A stretch of 64,000 nucleotides of DNA from Methanoculleus caldifontis (GCF_032842345.1 NZ_WBKO01000001.1:930001-994000), one strand, 5' to 3'. Counted from the stretch's first letter, positions 26,635-35,400 are shown. The notes: generated by a model not told the origin, from the letters alone. Program-made: numbers and translations.

Positions 26635-27254
26635 GGTTTGCTGACTGGGAACCTCATTACACCGCAATTCTTGAGTATTTCGGGTTCGAACGCGAGGCCG
26701 ACGAGGCGGCCGCCCGGCTGCTTGCTGACCTCGCGGGCGGCAGGGACGATCTCGGTCTCCTTGAGGCGCTCATCCGTGATAGGCCCGTGACGGTCTGCGG
26801 GAACGCGCCCTCTCTCCCGGACGAGCTCGGCCGGATAGAAGGGACGGTGCTTGCCGCCGATGCGGCCGCGGAGGTCCTCGTCAATCATGGTATCCGGCCG
26901 GACGCCGTCTTCACCGATCTCGACGGGGCGACGGACGTCTTCGTCGACCTCTCGGAGCAGGGGACGGTGATGGTCGTCCACGCGCACGGCGACAACCTCC
27001 CGCTCCTCCGCCACTGGGTCCCGCGCCTTCCCGGCCCGTTCGTCGCCACGACCCAGGCGGCCCCCCTCCCGCACGTCCACAACCTCGGCGGGTTCACCGA
27101 CGGCGACCGGGCGGTCTTTGCCGCCGACGACCTCGGTGCAGCGGAGATCCGGATAGTCGGGTTCGACCTTGCGGACAAAAACGTCGACCCCCTCAAGCGG
27201 GGAAAACTCTTCTGGGCGGGGGAACTCCTCCGCCTGATCGGGCATGACCTCTAG
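26631..27254 (+). CDS. mptE: 6-hydroxymethyl-7,8-dihydropterin pyrophosphokinase
   Basis: 207 aa. This matches the archaeal MptE (old DUF115) family, which replaces FolK and makes the pyrophosphate of hydroxymethyldihydropterin on the way to tetrahydromethanopterin, the C1 carrier of methanogenesis. Visible family elements: VTVCGNAPSL near residue 55, VLAADAAAEVLVNHGIRPDA, VFTDLDGA, MVVHAHGDN and RIVGFDLADKN. Normal length. It overlaps the DHH gene by four bases and the downstream radical SAM gene by 11, so all three are translated from one transcript. Confidence 0.9.
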   Translation: MRFADWEPHYTAILEYFGFEREADEAAARLLADLAGGRDDLGLLEALIRDRPVTVCGNAPSLPDELGRIEGTVLAADAAAEVLVNHGIRPDAVFTDLDGATDVFVDLSEQGTVMVVHAHGDNLPLLRHWVPRLPGPFVATTQAAPLPHVHNLGGFTDGDRAVFAADDLGAAEIRIVGFDLADKNVDPLKRGKLFWAGELLRLIGHDL

Positions 27255-28887
27255 CGCCCTCATCATCGACGGCTACGTCGACGAGCCCGCGTGCCTCGGC
27301 GTCGCCCCTTACATCTCCCCCTACGTCCGGGAGGTCGCCGGAGTCCTCTCCGGGCGCGGTTACGCGCTCCGCTACGTCACCATCGACCAGGTCCGGGCCG
27401 ACCCCTCGCTCGTCGCCGTACCCGGCCGCGGCGACCTCGTCGTGATGATCGCAGGAATGACCGTGCCCGGCGCCTACATCGGCGGGAAGCCGGCGACCCT
27501 GACGGAGGTCCAGCAGCTCGGTATCCTCCTCCGGGAGCCGACGACCGCGATCGGCGGGCCGATCGCATTCGGTTACGCTCCCGGCGGAGGAAGGAAGGCG
27601 ATCCGTCAGGCTATTGCTGGCTTCGACGTCACGCTGTCGGGGTCGCCTGCTGTCGCGCTGGAGAACTGGTTGTCGGGCGGGGAGCCCGCCGGTGCGGCCG
27701 ACTACTCGCTGACCGATCCCTGGTCGGTGGCGGGCGCCCCGATCATCAGAGAGCACCCGGCGTTCCCCTACGTGATGTGCGAGCTCGAGACCGCGACCGG
27801 GTGCTCGCGGGCGACGGTCGGGGGCTGCTCCTTCTGCACCGAGCCCTTCTACGGGCTCCCCCGCTACCGGAGCATCGGGGGGGTCGCGGAGGAGGTGGCG
27901 GCGCTCCATGCCGCGGGTGCCCGCCACTTCAGGCTCGGCCGGCAGCCGGACCTCCTCGCCTACCAGAGTTCCGGCGGCGAGTTCCCGGTCCCGCGCCCGG
28001 AGGTGCTCGAAGACCTCTTCTCGGCCATCCGTGCGGGCGCCCCGGATCTTGCGACCCTCCACATCGACAACATCAACCCGGGCACCATCGCCCGGCACGA
28101 GGACGCGGCGCGGGCGGCCCTTGCGGCGATCGTCGCAGGCCACACCCCCGGCGACATCGCGGCATTCGGGATGGAGACCGCCGACCCGGCGGTGGTCGCG
28201 GCAAACAATCTCAAGGCGATGCCGGACGACGTCTTCCGTGCCATAGAGATCGTGAATGCCGTGGGAGCAGGACGGACGGGCGGCATCCCGGAGCTCCTGC
28301 CGGGCCTGAACTTCATCGTCGGCCTTGCCGGGGAGACCCCGGCGACCTTCGACGCAAACCAGGCGTTCCTCCAGCGTGTCCTCGACGCCGGGCTCCTGGT
28401 CCGGCGGGTGAACATCCGGCAGCTGATGCCGTTTGAGGGGACGAAGGCCTACGACGAGAACGCTCTCGGAACGCACGACGCCCGGTTCAGGGCCTTCAAG
28501 GAGTGGACAAGGACGCAGTTTGACGAGCCGATGCTCCGCCGGGTCTTCCCCGCCGGCACCGTCCTCTCCGACGTCGTCATCGAGGTCCCCGGTAAACCGT
28601 CGTTCGGGCGGCAGATGGGCTCATACCCGATTCTCGTCGGGATCCCCCTCGACCTTCCGGCAAAGACCGTGCTTGACGCCGTCGTGGTCGACTGGGGGAT
28701 GCGGTCGGTGACGGCCCTTCCCTGCCCGGTGGCGGTCAACACCCTCCCGGTCGCGGCGCTCCGGTGGATCCCCGGCGTCGGCAAGAAGAGGGCCGCCACG
28801 ATCGCCGCCCGCCGGCCGTTCCGGAGCGTCGAGGAGTTCCGGAAGGTCGCCGGGGAGACGGGGATCGAGGACGTGATGGTGTTTTAG
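27244..28887 (+). CDS. radical SAM protein with CX7CX2C motif and helix-hairpin-helix tail
   Basis: 547 aa. The N-terminal 160 residues look like a Rossmann-type domain (VVMIAGMTVPGAYIGG). The cluster motif CSRATVGGCSFC has cysteines 187, 195 and 198, a CX7CX2C spacing in place of the usual CX3CX2C. Downstream barrel elements (ARHFRLGRQPDLL, LHIDNINPGTIA, FGMETADPAVVAANN, LPGLNFIVGLAGETPAT) confirm the radical SAM fold. The C-terminus is a helix-hairpin-helix (LRWIPGVGKKRAATIAARRP). It resembles the uncharacterised archaeal Fe-S oxidoreductases of COG1031. It overlaps mptE by 11 bases. Substrate unknown; the tail suggests nucleic acid. Confidence 0.87.
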   Translation: MTSSALIIDGYVDEPACLGVAPYISPYVREVAGVLSGRGYALRYVTIDQVRADPSLVAVPGRGDLVVMIAGMTVPGAYIGGKPATLTEVQQLGILLREPTTAIGGPIAFGYAPGGGRKAIRQAIAGFDVTLSGSPAVALENWLSGGEPAGAADYSLTDPWSVAGAPIIREHPAFPYVMCELETATGCSRATVGGCSFCTEPFYGLPRYRSIGGVAEEVAALHAAGARHFRLGRQPDLLAYQSSGGEFPVPRPEVLEDLFSAIRAGAPDLATLHIDNINPGTIARHEDAARAALAAIVAGHTPGDIAAFGMETADPAVVAANNLKAMPDDVFRAIEIVNAVGAGRTGGIPELLPGLNFIVGLAGETPATFDANQAFLQRVLDAGLLVRRVNIRQLMPFEGTKAYDENALGTHDARFRAFKEWTRTQFDEPMLRRVFPAGTVLSDVVIEVPGKPSFGRQMGSYPILVGIPLDLPAKTVLDAVVVDWGMRSVTALPCPVAVNTLPVAALRWIPGVGKKRAATIAARRPFRSVEEFRKVAGETGIEDVMVF

Positions 28888-28941
28888 GGTAATCTCTTCA
28901 CGGTTTCGTGTGAGTCAGCGGTGTATGGAGTGACCGGTGTC

Positions 28942-29105
28942 CCACGCGAAGGCGCGAAGCCGCGAAAGAGATTTTCCAGTCCCCTGACATCGGCCTTCGC
29001 GTTCTTCGCGGCTTCGCGTGAGGTCGTATCGTAATCTGGACTCGTTAATTCACGCGAAGTCTGACCGCTGGGTGCTAATGACTTCCCCTTTGCAGTTCGC
29101 GTGAG
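28942..29105. repeat. dispersed palindromic repeats, two copies
   Basis: Copy 28942-29022 runs from CCACGCGAAGGCGCGAAG to CTTCGCGGCTTCGCGTGAG. Copy 29049-29105 runs from TTCACGCGAAGT to AGTTCGCGTGAG with an unrelated centre. A further half-arm, CACGGTTTCGTGTGAG, lies at 28899-28914. Together they fill the 245-base gap between two convergent genes, where hairpins could stop transcription from both sides. Confidence 0.75.
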
Positions 29106-29132
29106 GCCGGCCCCCCCTTCGCACCTCCCACG

Positions 29133-30269
29133 TTACTTCTCCTCCCGCAGTTCCATCACCCGCAGGACGTCCGTCCGCGTGACGATCCCGACCAGGTCGC
29201 CGTCTGCGACCACGGGGATCCTCCCGACGTCCTGGCCCGTCATGACCCGCAACGCATCGATGAGCGGCGCAGACGGCGGGAGGGTGGTCGGGGTCCGGGT
29301 CATGACGTCCCGCACCTGCATCGCCTCGCGGTCCTGAGGCGAGATCTTGTGGACGTCCGCGAGAGCGATGATCCCGACAAGCGACCCCCGGTCCATCACC
29401 GGGAAGCCGAGGTGCTTCGTCTCGTACATCATCTCCAGCAGTCGCGGGAGCGGGGTCGTCGGCTCCACGGTGACGACAGGACTGCTCATCGCGTCCGCCA
29501 CCGTGACGTCCTGGAGCAGGACGTTGTAGCGGAGGTAGGTGGCTTCCTGGCTCGCCCCGATGTAGATGAAGAAGGCGATGATGATCAGGATGGGGTTCAA
29601 GAGCAGGAGCCCGACGATCCCGAAGAGGACAGCAAACCCCCTCCCGATGTCGGCGGCGATCCTGGTCGCCCGCGCGAGCGGCATCCTCCGGGCGAGCCAT
29701 GCCCGGAGGACCCGCCCTCCGTCCATCGGGAACGCCGGGAGAAGATTGAACCCGAAGAGCAGGACGTTTAAGAGGCCGAGGTAGCCGAACGTGAAGACGA
29801 GGACGCCGGCCAGGCCGGCGTCCGCGACGACGGCGGGAACGGCGTAGACGAGGGCGCTGCTGATGAGACCTACCCCGAGGCTCGTGAGCGGGCCGGCGAG
29901 CGCCATCGGGAGTTCGATCTTCGGGTCCGGCATCGTCTCCTCCATCTGGGAGACGCCGCCGAGGATGAGGAGGGTGATGCTGTGGATCTCGATCCCCCTC
30001 GCCTTCGCGATGAGCGAGTGGGCCATCTCGTGGATGAAGACACCGACGAAGAGGCCGAGCGCGACGACGGTCCCGAGGATGTAGGGGTTGAATCCGGCCG
30101 CGATCAGCGTCGTGTCGATTGGAACCCCGAAGAGAACTGCGATCAACTCGGTCGTGAGCAGGATCTGGCTCCCGATGATCCATGCGAAGATTGGGATCAC
30201 CAGAAGGAAACTCCAGTGCAGTTTGACCGGGATTCCGGCCAGTGTGCCGATCTGTAGCGACGCTTCCAT
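29133..30269 (-). CDS. site-2 protease family (M50) membrane metalloprotease with CBS pair
   Basis: 378 aa. Zinc site HEMAH near residue 65 inside a membrane helix (FVGVFIHEMAHSLIAKARG) and the second motif NLLPAFPMDGGRVLRAW near 155 identify an S2P intramembrane protease. Six or so membrane helices occupy residues 15-230. The last 140 residues are two CBS domains (VADAMSSPVVTVEPTTPLPR and VRDVMTRTPTTLPPSAPL), which bind adenine nucleotides and may gate activity. Such proteases cut membrane-tethered regulators; no target is encoded nearby. TATA-like ACTATAAATG about 25 bases ahead implies a nearly leaderless transcript. Confidence 0.93.
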   Translation of the reverse strand: MEASLQIGTLAGIPVKLHWSFLLVIPIFAWIIGSQILLTTELIAVLFGVPIDTTLIAAGFNPYILGTVVALGLFVGVFIHEMAHSLIAKARGIEIHSITLLILGGVSQMEETMPDPKIELPMALAGPLTSLGVGLISSALVYAVPAVVADAGLAGVLVFTFGYLGLLNVLLFGFNLLPAFPMDGGRVLRAWLARRMPLARATRIAADIGRGFAVLFGIVGLLLLNPILIIIAFFIYIGASQEATYLRYNVLLQDVTVADAMSSPVVTVEPTTPLPRLLEMMYETKHLGFPVMDRGSLVGIIALADVHKISPQDREAMQVRDVMTRTPTTLPPSAPLIDALRVMTGQDVGRIPVVADGDLVGIVTRTDVLRVMELREEK

Positions 30270-30279
30270 GGAAAGGAGT

Positions 30280-30306
30280 ATCTTTTTATCATTTATAGTA
30301 ATATAC
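30280..30306. promoter_or_regulatory. divergent A/T-rich promoter region
   Basis: TCTTTTTATCATTTATAGTAATATA contains TATA-like cores on both strands, between the M50 protease gene (start 30269, leftward) and the small PRC-barrel gene (start 30322, rightward). Confidence 0.5.
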
Positions 30307-30321
30307 CTTCAGAGGATACCG

Positions 30322-30585
30322 ATGAGAACACAGATCACAGAGCTGTTCGGGCTGCGTGTCTATACTGACAGGGCTGTCTTTGTCGGGAATGTTGACGATG
30401 TCGTGATCGATGTGGATCAGAAGAAGATCGACTCCCTCGCGGTCGGTGCACTCAACCCCGAGATCGGAGAGGCGAAGGGCTATGCCGGACTGCAGATCCC
30501 CTTCCGGATCATCAAGAGCATCGGGGATATCGTCATCGTCCGCCACATCCCGGGGATCTTCAGGTCGCCGGGGAAAGAAGAGTGA
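30322..30585 (+). CDS. small PRC-barrel domain protein
   Basis: 87 aa from ATG 30322; AGAGGAT at 30311-30317 is the ribosome site. The whole protein is one PRC-barrel (LFGLRVYTDRAVFVGNVDDV, then AKGYAGLQIPFRIIKSIGDI and IVIVRHIP). Stand-alone PRC-barrel proteins of this size are common in euryarchaea, with RNA-related roles suggested but not proven. The Thg1-family gene starts 41 bases downstream on the same strand, which suggests an operon. Confidence 0.85.
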   Translation: MRTQITELFGLRVYTDRAVFVGNVDDVVIDVDQKKIDSLAVGALNPEIGEAKGYAGLQIPFRIIKSIGDIVIVRHIPGIFRSPGKEE

Positions 30586-30626
30586 CCGCCGGACCCGGCC
30601 AGCCCGAAAACATCTCACGATAGAAT

Positions 30627-31361
30627 ATGGATAGCAAGGATCGGGAGATCTTCTCGAATCTCAGCATCTTCCCCCCTGTTTTTGTCCGGCTCGACGGCCG
30701 TGCCTTCCACCGCCTGAGCCGTGCGCTCGAACTGAAGAAGCCCTTCGACCCCGCCTTCCATACGGCCATGCGGTCGGTCTGCCGCTACCTCCTCACGGAA
30801 AGCGGTCTTACGCCCACATTCGCCTACACCTTCTCCGACGAGATCAGCCTCTACTTCTCGACGCTGCCGTTCTCCGGGCGGGTGGAGAAGCTCGACTCCG
30901 TGACCGCCGCGGTCGCGGCAAGCGCGCTGACGATCGAACTCGGCTGCCGCGAACCCCTCGCCTTCGACGCCCGGACCATCCCGGCAACGGGGGAGTTCGC
31001 GATAGAGTACCTCATCTGGCGGCAGAACGAGGCCTGGCGGAACCACATCAACGCCTACTGCCAGACCGCACTCGTCGAGGAGGGGATGAGTGCCCGCGAG
31101 GCCGCGGCAACGCTCCGCGGGATGCAGTCCGATGCCATGCACGAGATGATGTTCGAGCGGGGCGTCAACCTGGCGGCAACGCCGGCCTGGCAGCGGCGTG
31201 GGACGCTCCTCTACCGGGAAGAGTGCGTAAAAGAGGGGCATAACCCCCTGACGGGGGAGACCGTCGAGGCGAAGAGGACCTGTATCCGGGAACCGGAAGA
31301 AGTGCCTCTCTTCTCGACGGATGAGGGAGCGGCCCTGGTCCGCTCACTCACCGGCGCGTGA
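30627..31361 (+). CDS. thg1: tRNA(His) guanylyltransferase family protein
   Basis: 244 aa. The Thg1 fold is recognisable from FVRLDGRAFHRLSRALEL near residue 20 (metal-binding Asp), TFAYTFSDEISLYFS near 65 (second carboxylate pair), and RQNEAWRNHINAYCQTALVE near 130. Family members add nucleotides in the 3'-to-5' direction: G-1 addition to tRNA-His, or 5'-end repair in Thg1-like proteins. Which activity applies here cannot be read off. It probably shares a transcript with the PRC-barrel gene. Its 3' end overlaps the convergent ileS by 18 bases. Confidence 0.92.
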   Translation: MDSKDREIFSNLSIFPPVFVRLDGRAFHRLSRALELKKPFDPAFHTAMRSVCRYLLTESGLTPTFAYTFSDEISLYFSTLPFSGRVEKLDSVTAAVAASALTIELGCREPLAFDARTIPATGEFAIEYLIWRQNEAWRNHINAYCQTALVEEGMSAREAAATLRGMQSDAMHEMMFERGVNLAATPAWQRRGTLLYREECVKEGHNPLTGETVEAKRTCIREPEEVPLFSTDEGAALVRSLTGA

Positions 31362-34300
31362 GATGCCCATCTGCATCTGCACGCCCTCGACGTCCCAGTC
31401 CTTCTCGAGCGCGAAGGGGCCTTCAGGCTTCTTCCCGTCGGCATAGTTGACGGTGAGGGTCGCCGCCCGCACCTCGCCGGCGATCTCGTTTTTGCACTCC
31501 TGGTTCCCGATGAGCGAGGCCACCCGCTCGTCGGCGACCTCCACGGCCGCGACGATGAAGTCGTCGACGTTCAGGTCGAGCTGCCGGCGCATCTCCTGAA
31601 TCCGCCGGATCACCTCGCGGGCGTAGCCTTCGGCCTCGAGCGCCGGCGTGAGGGTGACGTCGACGTAGACCGTCGCGCCCTTCATGGGAGCGGAGAAGAC
31701 ACCCTCCGGGAGGGCTTCGGCGAAGGTGACGTGGCGCGCGGCGATCTCGTAGCCGTCGAGCGCCGCCTTTCCTTCGCGGTCGATCGCGGCTTTCAGGGCG
31801 GTGCCGTCCGCCTGCTCGATCAGCGCTTTGACCTTCGGGCCCTCCTTCCCGAACTCCGGGCCGATCGCCCGCATCACCGGTTCGGCCTGCCAGAGGAGCC
31901 GGTCCCACGCCCCGGCAACGACCCTGACCGTCTGGGCGTTCGCCCGGGTCAGGGCGAGATCGTTCAGGCCTTCGAGAGCAGCCTTCACGTCCTCGCTCTC
32001 CGCGGCCACCACGACCTCCCCGACCGGCCAGCGGAGCTTCCGCTTCCCGTTCTGCCGGGCGGTGGCGACGGCGTCGTCGAATGCCCGCACAACCTCCATC
32101 CTCGCCTCGAGCTCCGGGTCGATCAGCGAGGCGTCCGCCTCCGGCCAGTCGATCATATGGATGCTCTCCGGGTCTTTGGCGAGGCGGAGGTTGCCGTAGA
32201 TCTCCTCTGCGATGTGCGGGACGAAGGGTGCGAGGAGCGCTGTTAAGCGGCGCATGACGTAGTAGGTCGCTTCGTAGGCGTAGCGCTTCTCCGGCGCGTC
32301 CTCCTCAAGCCACATCCGCGGCCGGACGAGCTGCAGGTACCAGCGCGAGAGGTCCTCGAGGATGAACGTGGTGAGCGCCCGCGTCACCTTGTGGAGCTGG
32401 TACTCCTGCATGTCCGCGGCGGTCGACCTCGCAAGCGAGTTGATCCGGGAGACGATCCAGCGGTCCTCCTCCGGCATCCCGCCAAAGCGGGTCCGGACGA
32501 ACGACCCGTCCCATACTCCGCCGTCGCTCGTGGCCGGCTCGAACGAGTCGAGGACCATGTAGGGGAGCGGGAACCGGTAGACGTTCCAGAGGATGTTGAG
32601 CGTCCGGTGGATGGTCTTCACACTGTCCCAGTTGAACTTCAGGTCGTCCCAGGGAGCGTTTGCAGAGAGGACGTAGAACCGGAGGACGTCGATGCCGAAC
32701 TGGTTCATCACTTCCTCGGGCGTCACGACGTTGCCGAGGCTCTTGCTCATCTTGCGCCCGTCGGCGTCGAGGGCGAACCCGTGCATCAGGACGCTCTTGT
32801 AGGGGGCGCGACCGAACGCCATCGTGCTTGCGCCGAGCTGGGAGTAGAACCAGCCCCGGGTCTGGTCCTGGCCCTCGGTGATGAAGTCCGCCGGCCAGTA
32901 GCGGTCGAAGGCCTCGTGCTCTCTGGGGAAGCCGAGCGTCGCCCAGGAGGCGACCGCCGAGTCGAACCAGACGTCGAAGATGTCGGAGACCCGGCGCATC
33001 CTGCCGCCGCAGGCACACGGGATGGTGACCTCGTCGACGTAGGGCCGGTGCGGGTCGGGGATCGACGTCCCCGACCGCTCCTCGAGTTCGGCGATGGTGC
33101 CGACGACGGTCTTCTCGTCGCACCGTTCGCAGTGCCAGATGGGGATGGGGATGCCCCAGTAACGCTGCCGGGAGATGCACCAGTCGCGGGACTCTTTGAC
33201 GAAGTCGTGGAACCGGGCGCTCCCGGCCCAGTCGGGATACCACTTCACCTTCGCGATCTCTTCAAGCATCGGCTCGCGGACGGCGGTGGCCTTCAGGAAC
33301 CACTGTGCCGTCGCGCGGTAGATGATCGGGGTCTTGCACCGCCAGCAGTGTCCGTAGCGGTGGGTGATCGTCCGCCGGGCGAGGAGATTCGCTCCGAGCG
33401 CCTCGATGACGAGGTCGTTTGCGTCCCTGACATACATGTCGGCGAACGCCCCGGCCGCCGGGGTGAAGCACCCGCCGGCGTCGACGGGACAGAAGACCTC
33501 AAGCTCTTCCTTGAGCCCGACCAGGTAATCGTCCCACCCGTGGCCGGGGGCGATGTGGACGAGACCGGTGTTCTCGAGCGCGACGTAGTCGGCCGCTACG
33601 ACCCGGTGCTTGATCTCCGCCTGGCGCGGCACCTGGCCGGCGAGCGGCGAGGTATACTCCGTCCCGACGAGGCTGCTCCCCGGGACCCGCTCGATGACCG
33701 CGTAGTCCTGGTACCGGCCCATCTTCAGGACCGGCTCGACGAGTTCGTCGGCGATCCAGAGGACCTCTTCGCCGCCATCCTTCTTTGCCTGCACCTTTGC
33801 GTAGGTGAAGTTGACGTTGACCGCCACCGCCACGTTCGCGGGGAGTGTCCAGGGCGTCGTCGTCCAGATGACGAGGTACTCGTTCTCGCGCCCGGAGACG
33901 GGGAACTTGACGAAGATCGAGGGGTCGGTCTCGTCCCAGTAATCCACCTCGGAGTCGGCGATCGCCGTCTCGCATCGGGGGCACCAGTTCACGACCCGGT
34001 GGCCGCGCTCGAGCAGCCCGCGTTCGTCCGCGCGCTGGAGCGCCCACCACGCGGACTCGATGTACTCAGCCTTGATGGTCTGGTAGGGGTTGTCGAAGTC
34101 GAGCCAGACGCCGAGCTTCCGGAACTGATCGTTCATGATCTCCATGTGCGTCACGGCAAACGTCCGGCACTGCTCGATAAACGCGGCGATCCCGTACTCC
34201 TCGATATCTTTCTTGGAGGTGAAGCCGAGCTGGTGCTCCACCTGCACCTCGATGGGGAGGCCGTGCATGTCGTAGCCGGCCCGCTCGATGATGTTTGCGC

Positions 34301-34523
34301 CCCGCATCCGGTGGTAGCGGAGGATGGTGTCTTTTATGATCTTGTTCCAGGCGGTGCCGAGGTGGATGTGGCCGGTGGTGTACGGCGGCCCGTCGACGAA
34401 AAAGAATGCTTTTCCATCCTTCCGCACTTCCTGGACGTGTGCATAGATATTCTCCCGCTTCCAGTAGTCCTGGACTTCTGTCTCGAGTTCGCGCGGGTTA
34501 TAACTGCTGGTGACCTCTTTCAC
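31344..34523 (-). CDS. ileS: isoleucyl-tRNA synthetase
   Basis: 1059 aa class I synthetase, full length. HIGH-type motif PPYTTGHIHLGTAWNK is near residue 50, the large CP1 editing domain lies at about 190-400, and KMSKSLGN near 600 is the KMSKS loop. Cys-rich segments CPRCETAI near 182 and CERCDEKT near 455 are probable zinc sites; the anticodon-binding domain and a C-terminal extension follow. The start is the GTG at 34523, preceded by GAGGG about eight bases upstream. It is transcribed alone; the upstream gap 34524-34917 carries palindromic repeats. Confidence 0.98.
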   Translation of the reverse strand: MKEVTSSYNPRELETEVQDYWKRENIYAHVQEVRKDGKAFFFVDGPPYTTGHIHLGTAWNKIIKDTILRYHRMRGANIIERAGYDMHGLPIEVQVEHQLGFTSKKDIEEYGIAAFIEQCRTFAVTHMEIMNDQFRKLGVWLDFDNPYQTIKAEYIESAWWALQRADERGLLERGHRVVNWCPRCETAIADSEVDYWDETDPSIFVKFPVSGRENEYLVIWTTTPWTLPANVAVAVNVNFTYAKVQAKKDGGEEVLWIADELVEPVLKMGRYQDYAVIERVPGSSLVGTEYTSPLAGQVPRQAEIKHRVVAADYVALENTGLVHIAPGHGWDDYLVGLKEELEVFCPVDAGGCFTPAAGAFADMYVRDANDLVIEALGANLLARRTITHRYGHCWRCKTPIIYRATAQWFLKATAVREPMLEEIAKVKWYPDWAGSARFHDFVKESRDWCISRQRYWGIPIPIWHCERCDEKTVVGTIAELEERSGTSIPDPHRPYVDEVTIPCACGGRMRRVSDIFDVWFDSAVASWATLGFPREHEAFDRYWPADFITEGQDQTRGWFYSQLGASTMAFGRAPYKSVLMHGFALDADGRKMSKSLGNVVTPEEVMNQFGIDVLRFYVLSANAPWDDLKFNWDSVKTIHRTLNILWNVYRFPLPYMVLDSFEPATSDGGVWDGSFVRTRFGGMPEEDRWIVSRINSLARSTAADMQEYQLHKVTRALTTFILEDLSRWYLQLVRPRMWLEEDAPEKRYAYEATYYVMRRLTALLAPFVPHIAEEIYGNLRLAKDPESIHMIDWPEADASLIDPELEARMEVVRAFDDAVATARQNGKRKLRWPVGEVVVAAESEDVKAALEGLNDLALTRANAQTVRVVAGAWDRLLWQAEPVMRAIGPEFGKEGPKVKALIEQADGTALKAAIDREGKAALDGYEIAARHVTFAEALPEGVFSAPMKGATVYVDVTLTPALEAEGYAREVIRRIQEMRRQLDLNVDDFIVAAVEVADERVASLIGNQECKNEIAGEVRAATLTVNYADGKKPEGPFALEKDWDVEGVQMQMGISRAGE

Positions 34524-34737
34524 CTTGTATCCCTCATATTCAGCACTCTGATGTACCGTTTGTTCTTAGGGGACAAAGTGTTTGTGTGCACGACGTTCCG
34601 ATAGGAACGGAGTGGGAGCACCGGAGGTCCGACTCGCGATGGGCCGGGGGGCTCGAGGCGGGAGCATTTGGGGTGCGAAGGCCGATGGCCTGGAAAGCCG
34701 GAATTCGAGCCCTCCAGGGGGAGAAATGGGAGTGAAT

Positions 34738-34860
34738 CTCACGCGAAGGCGCGAAGAGCGCGAAGGATTGTCAAGATCCATTTACCCGACTTCGCGGCTT
34801 CGCGCCTTCGCGTGAGGTAACAGTGGGATAGTGACTTAGTCTCACACGACGCCGCGAAGG
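34738..34860. repeat. dispersed palindromic repeat, best-preserved hairpin
   Basis: CTCACGCGAAGGCGCGAAG at 34738-34756 is perfectly complementary to CTTCGCGCCTTCGCGTGAG at 34798-34816 (19-bp arms, 41-base centre). A further half-arm, CTCACACGACGCCGCG, follows at about 34841. The rest of the 394-base gap (34590-34735, purine-rich) holds nothing I can identify. Confidence 0.85.
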
Positions 34861-34917
34861 TATCTTCTCTCAATCCGGCCCGCCCTTTTATTCCGTCGAA
34901 ACCCCGATCCCTCCTCC

Positions 34918-35400
34918 ATGCAGATCGCTGTCATCGGCCGGGGGGACTGCTCCGGCGAAGAATACAGAACCGCAGAAACCGTCGGTCGCCTCATCGCCGA
35001 AAGCAACGCGACCGTCTGCTGCGGTGGCCTCGGCGGGGTGATGGAGGCCGCCTGCAGGGGCGCAAAAGAGGCCGGCGGGATGACCCTCGGGATTCTCCCC
35101 GATGTTGGGGAGGGAAACGCCTACCTCGACGTGGTGATCCGGACCGGGATGGGCCACGCGCGAAACGTCATCCTGGTCAACTCGGCGGACGCGGTCATCG
35201 CTGTCGGGGGAGGCTACGGCACGCTCTCGGAGGTCGCAGTCAGCCTCAAGATCGGTAAGCCGGTCTTCGGTCTTTCGACCTGGGAGATAAAGGGGGTGAG
35301 GGCCTGCGCCGGGCCTGAGGAGGCGGTCAGCCTCGCAGTCCGCGCAGGACGCCGGTCTCGTCCGTCTCGTAGCCCCCGAGACCCCGGAGGATCACTTTGA
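34918..35400 (+). CDS. SLOG-superfamily protein, TIGR00725-like
   Basis: 160 aa. The Rossmann-like fold of the LOG/SLOG group shows in MQIAVIGRGDCSGEEY, the CCGGLGGVMEAACRGAKEAGG phosphate loop, GHARNVILVNSADAVIAVGG and GGYGTLSEVAVSLKIGKPV. Relatives include cytokinin-riboside monophosphate hydrolases and nucleotide-sensing proteins; the biochemical role of this subgroup is open. A TATA-like CTTTTATT about 27 bases upstream and no Shine-Dalgarno sequence suggest a leaderless mRNA. The last 20 residues ([19 protein letters not shown]) look unlike the family and are read from the opposite strand of the convergent moeA-like gene, a 74-base overlap. Confidence 0.85.
   Translation: MQIAVIGRGDCSGEEYRTAETVGRLIAESNATVCCGGLGGVMEAACRGAKEAGGMTLGILPDVGEGNAYLDVVIRTGMGHARNVILVNSADAVIAVGGGYGTLSEVAVSLKIGKPVFGLSTWEIKGVRACAGPEEAVSLAVRAGRRSRPSRSPRDPGGSL

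Noticed and set aside
32391-34604. 737-codon frame antisense to ileS
   Set aside because: A shadow of the isoleucyl-tRNA synthetase codon bias; no domains and an Asp/Glu/Val-rich pattern typical of antisense frames.
2871-34860. Palindromic repeats as a CRISPR array
   Set aside because: Copies are isolated, variable in length and not spaced regularly, and no cas genes are present.
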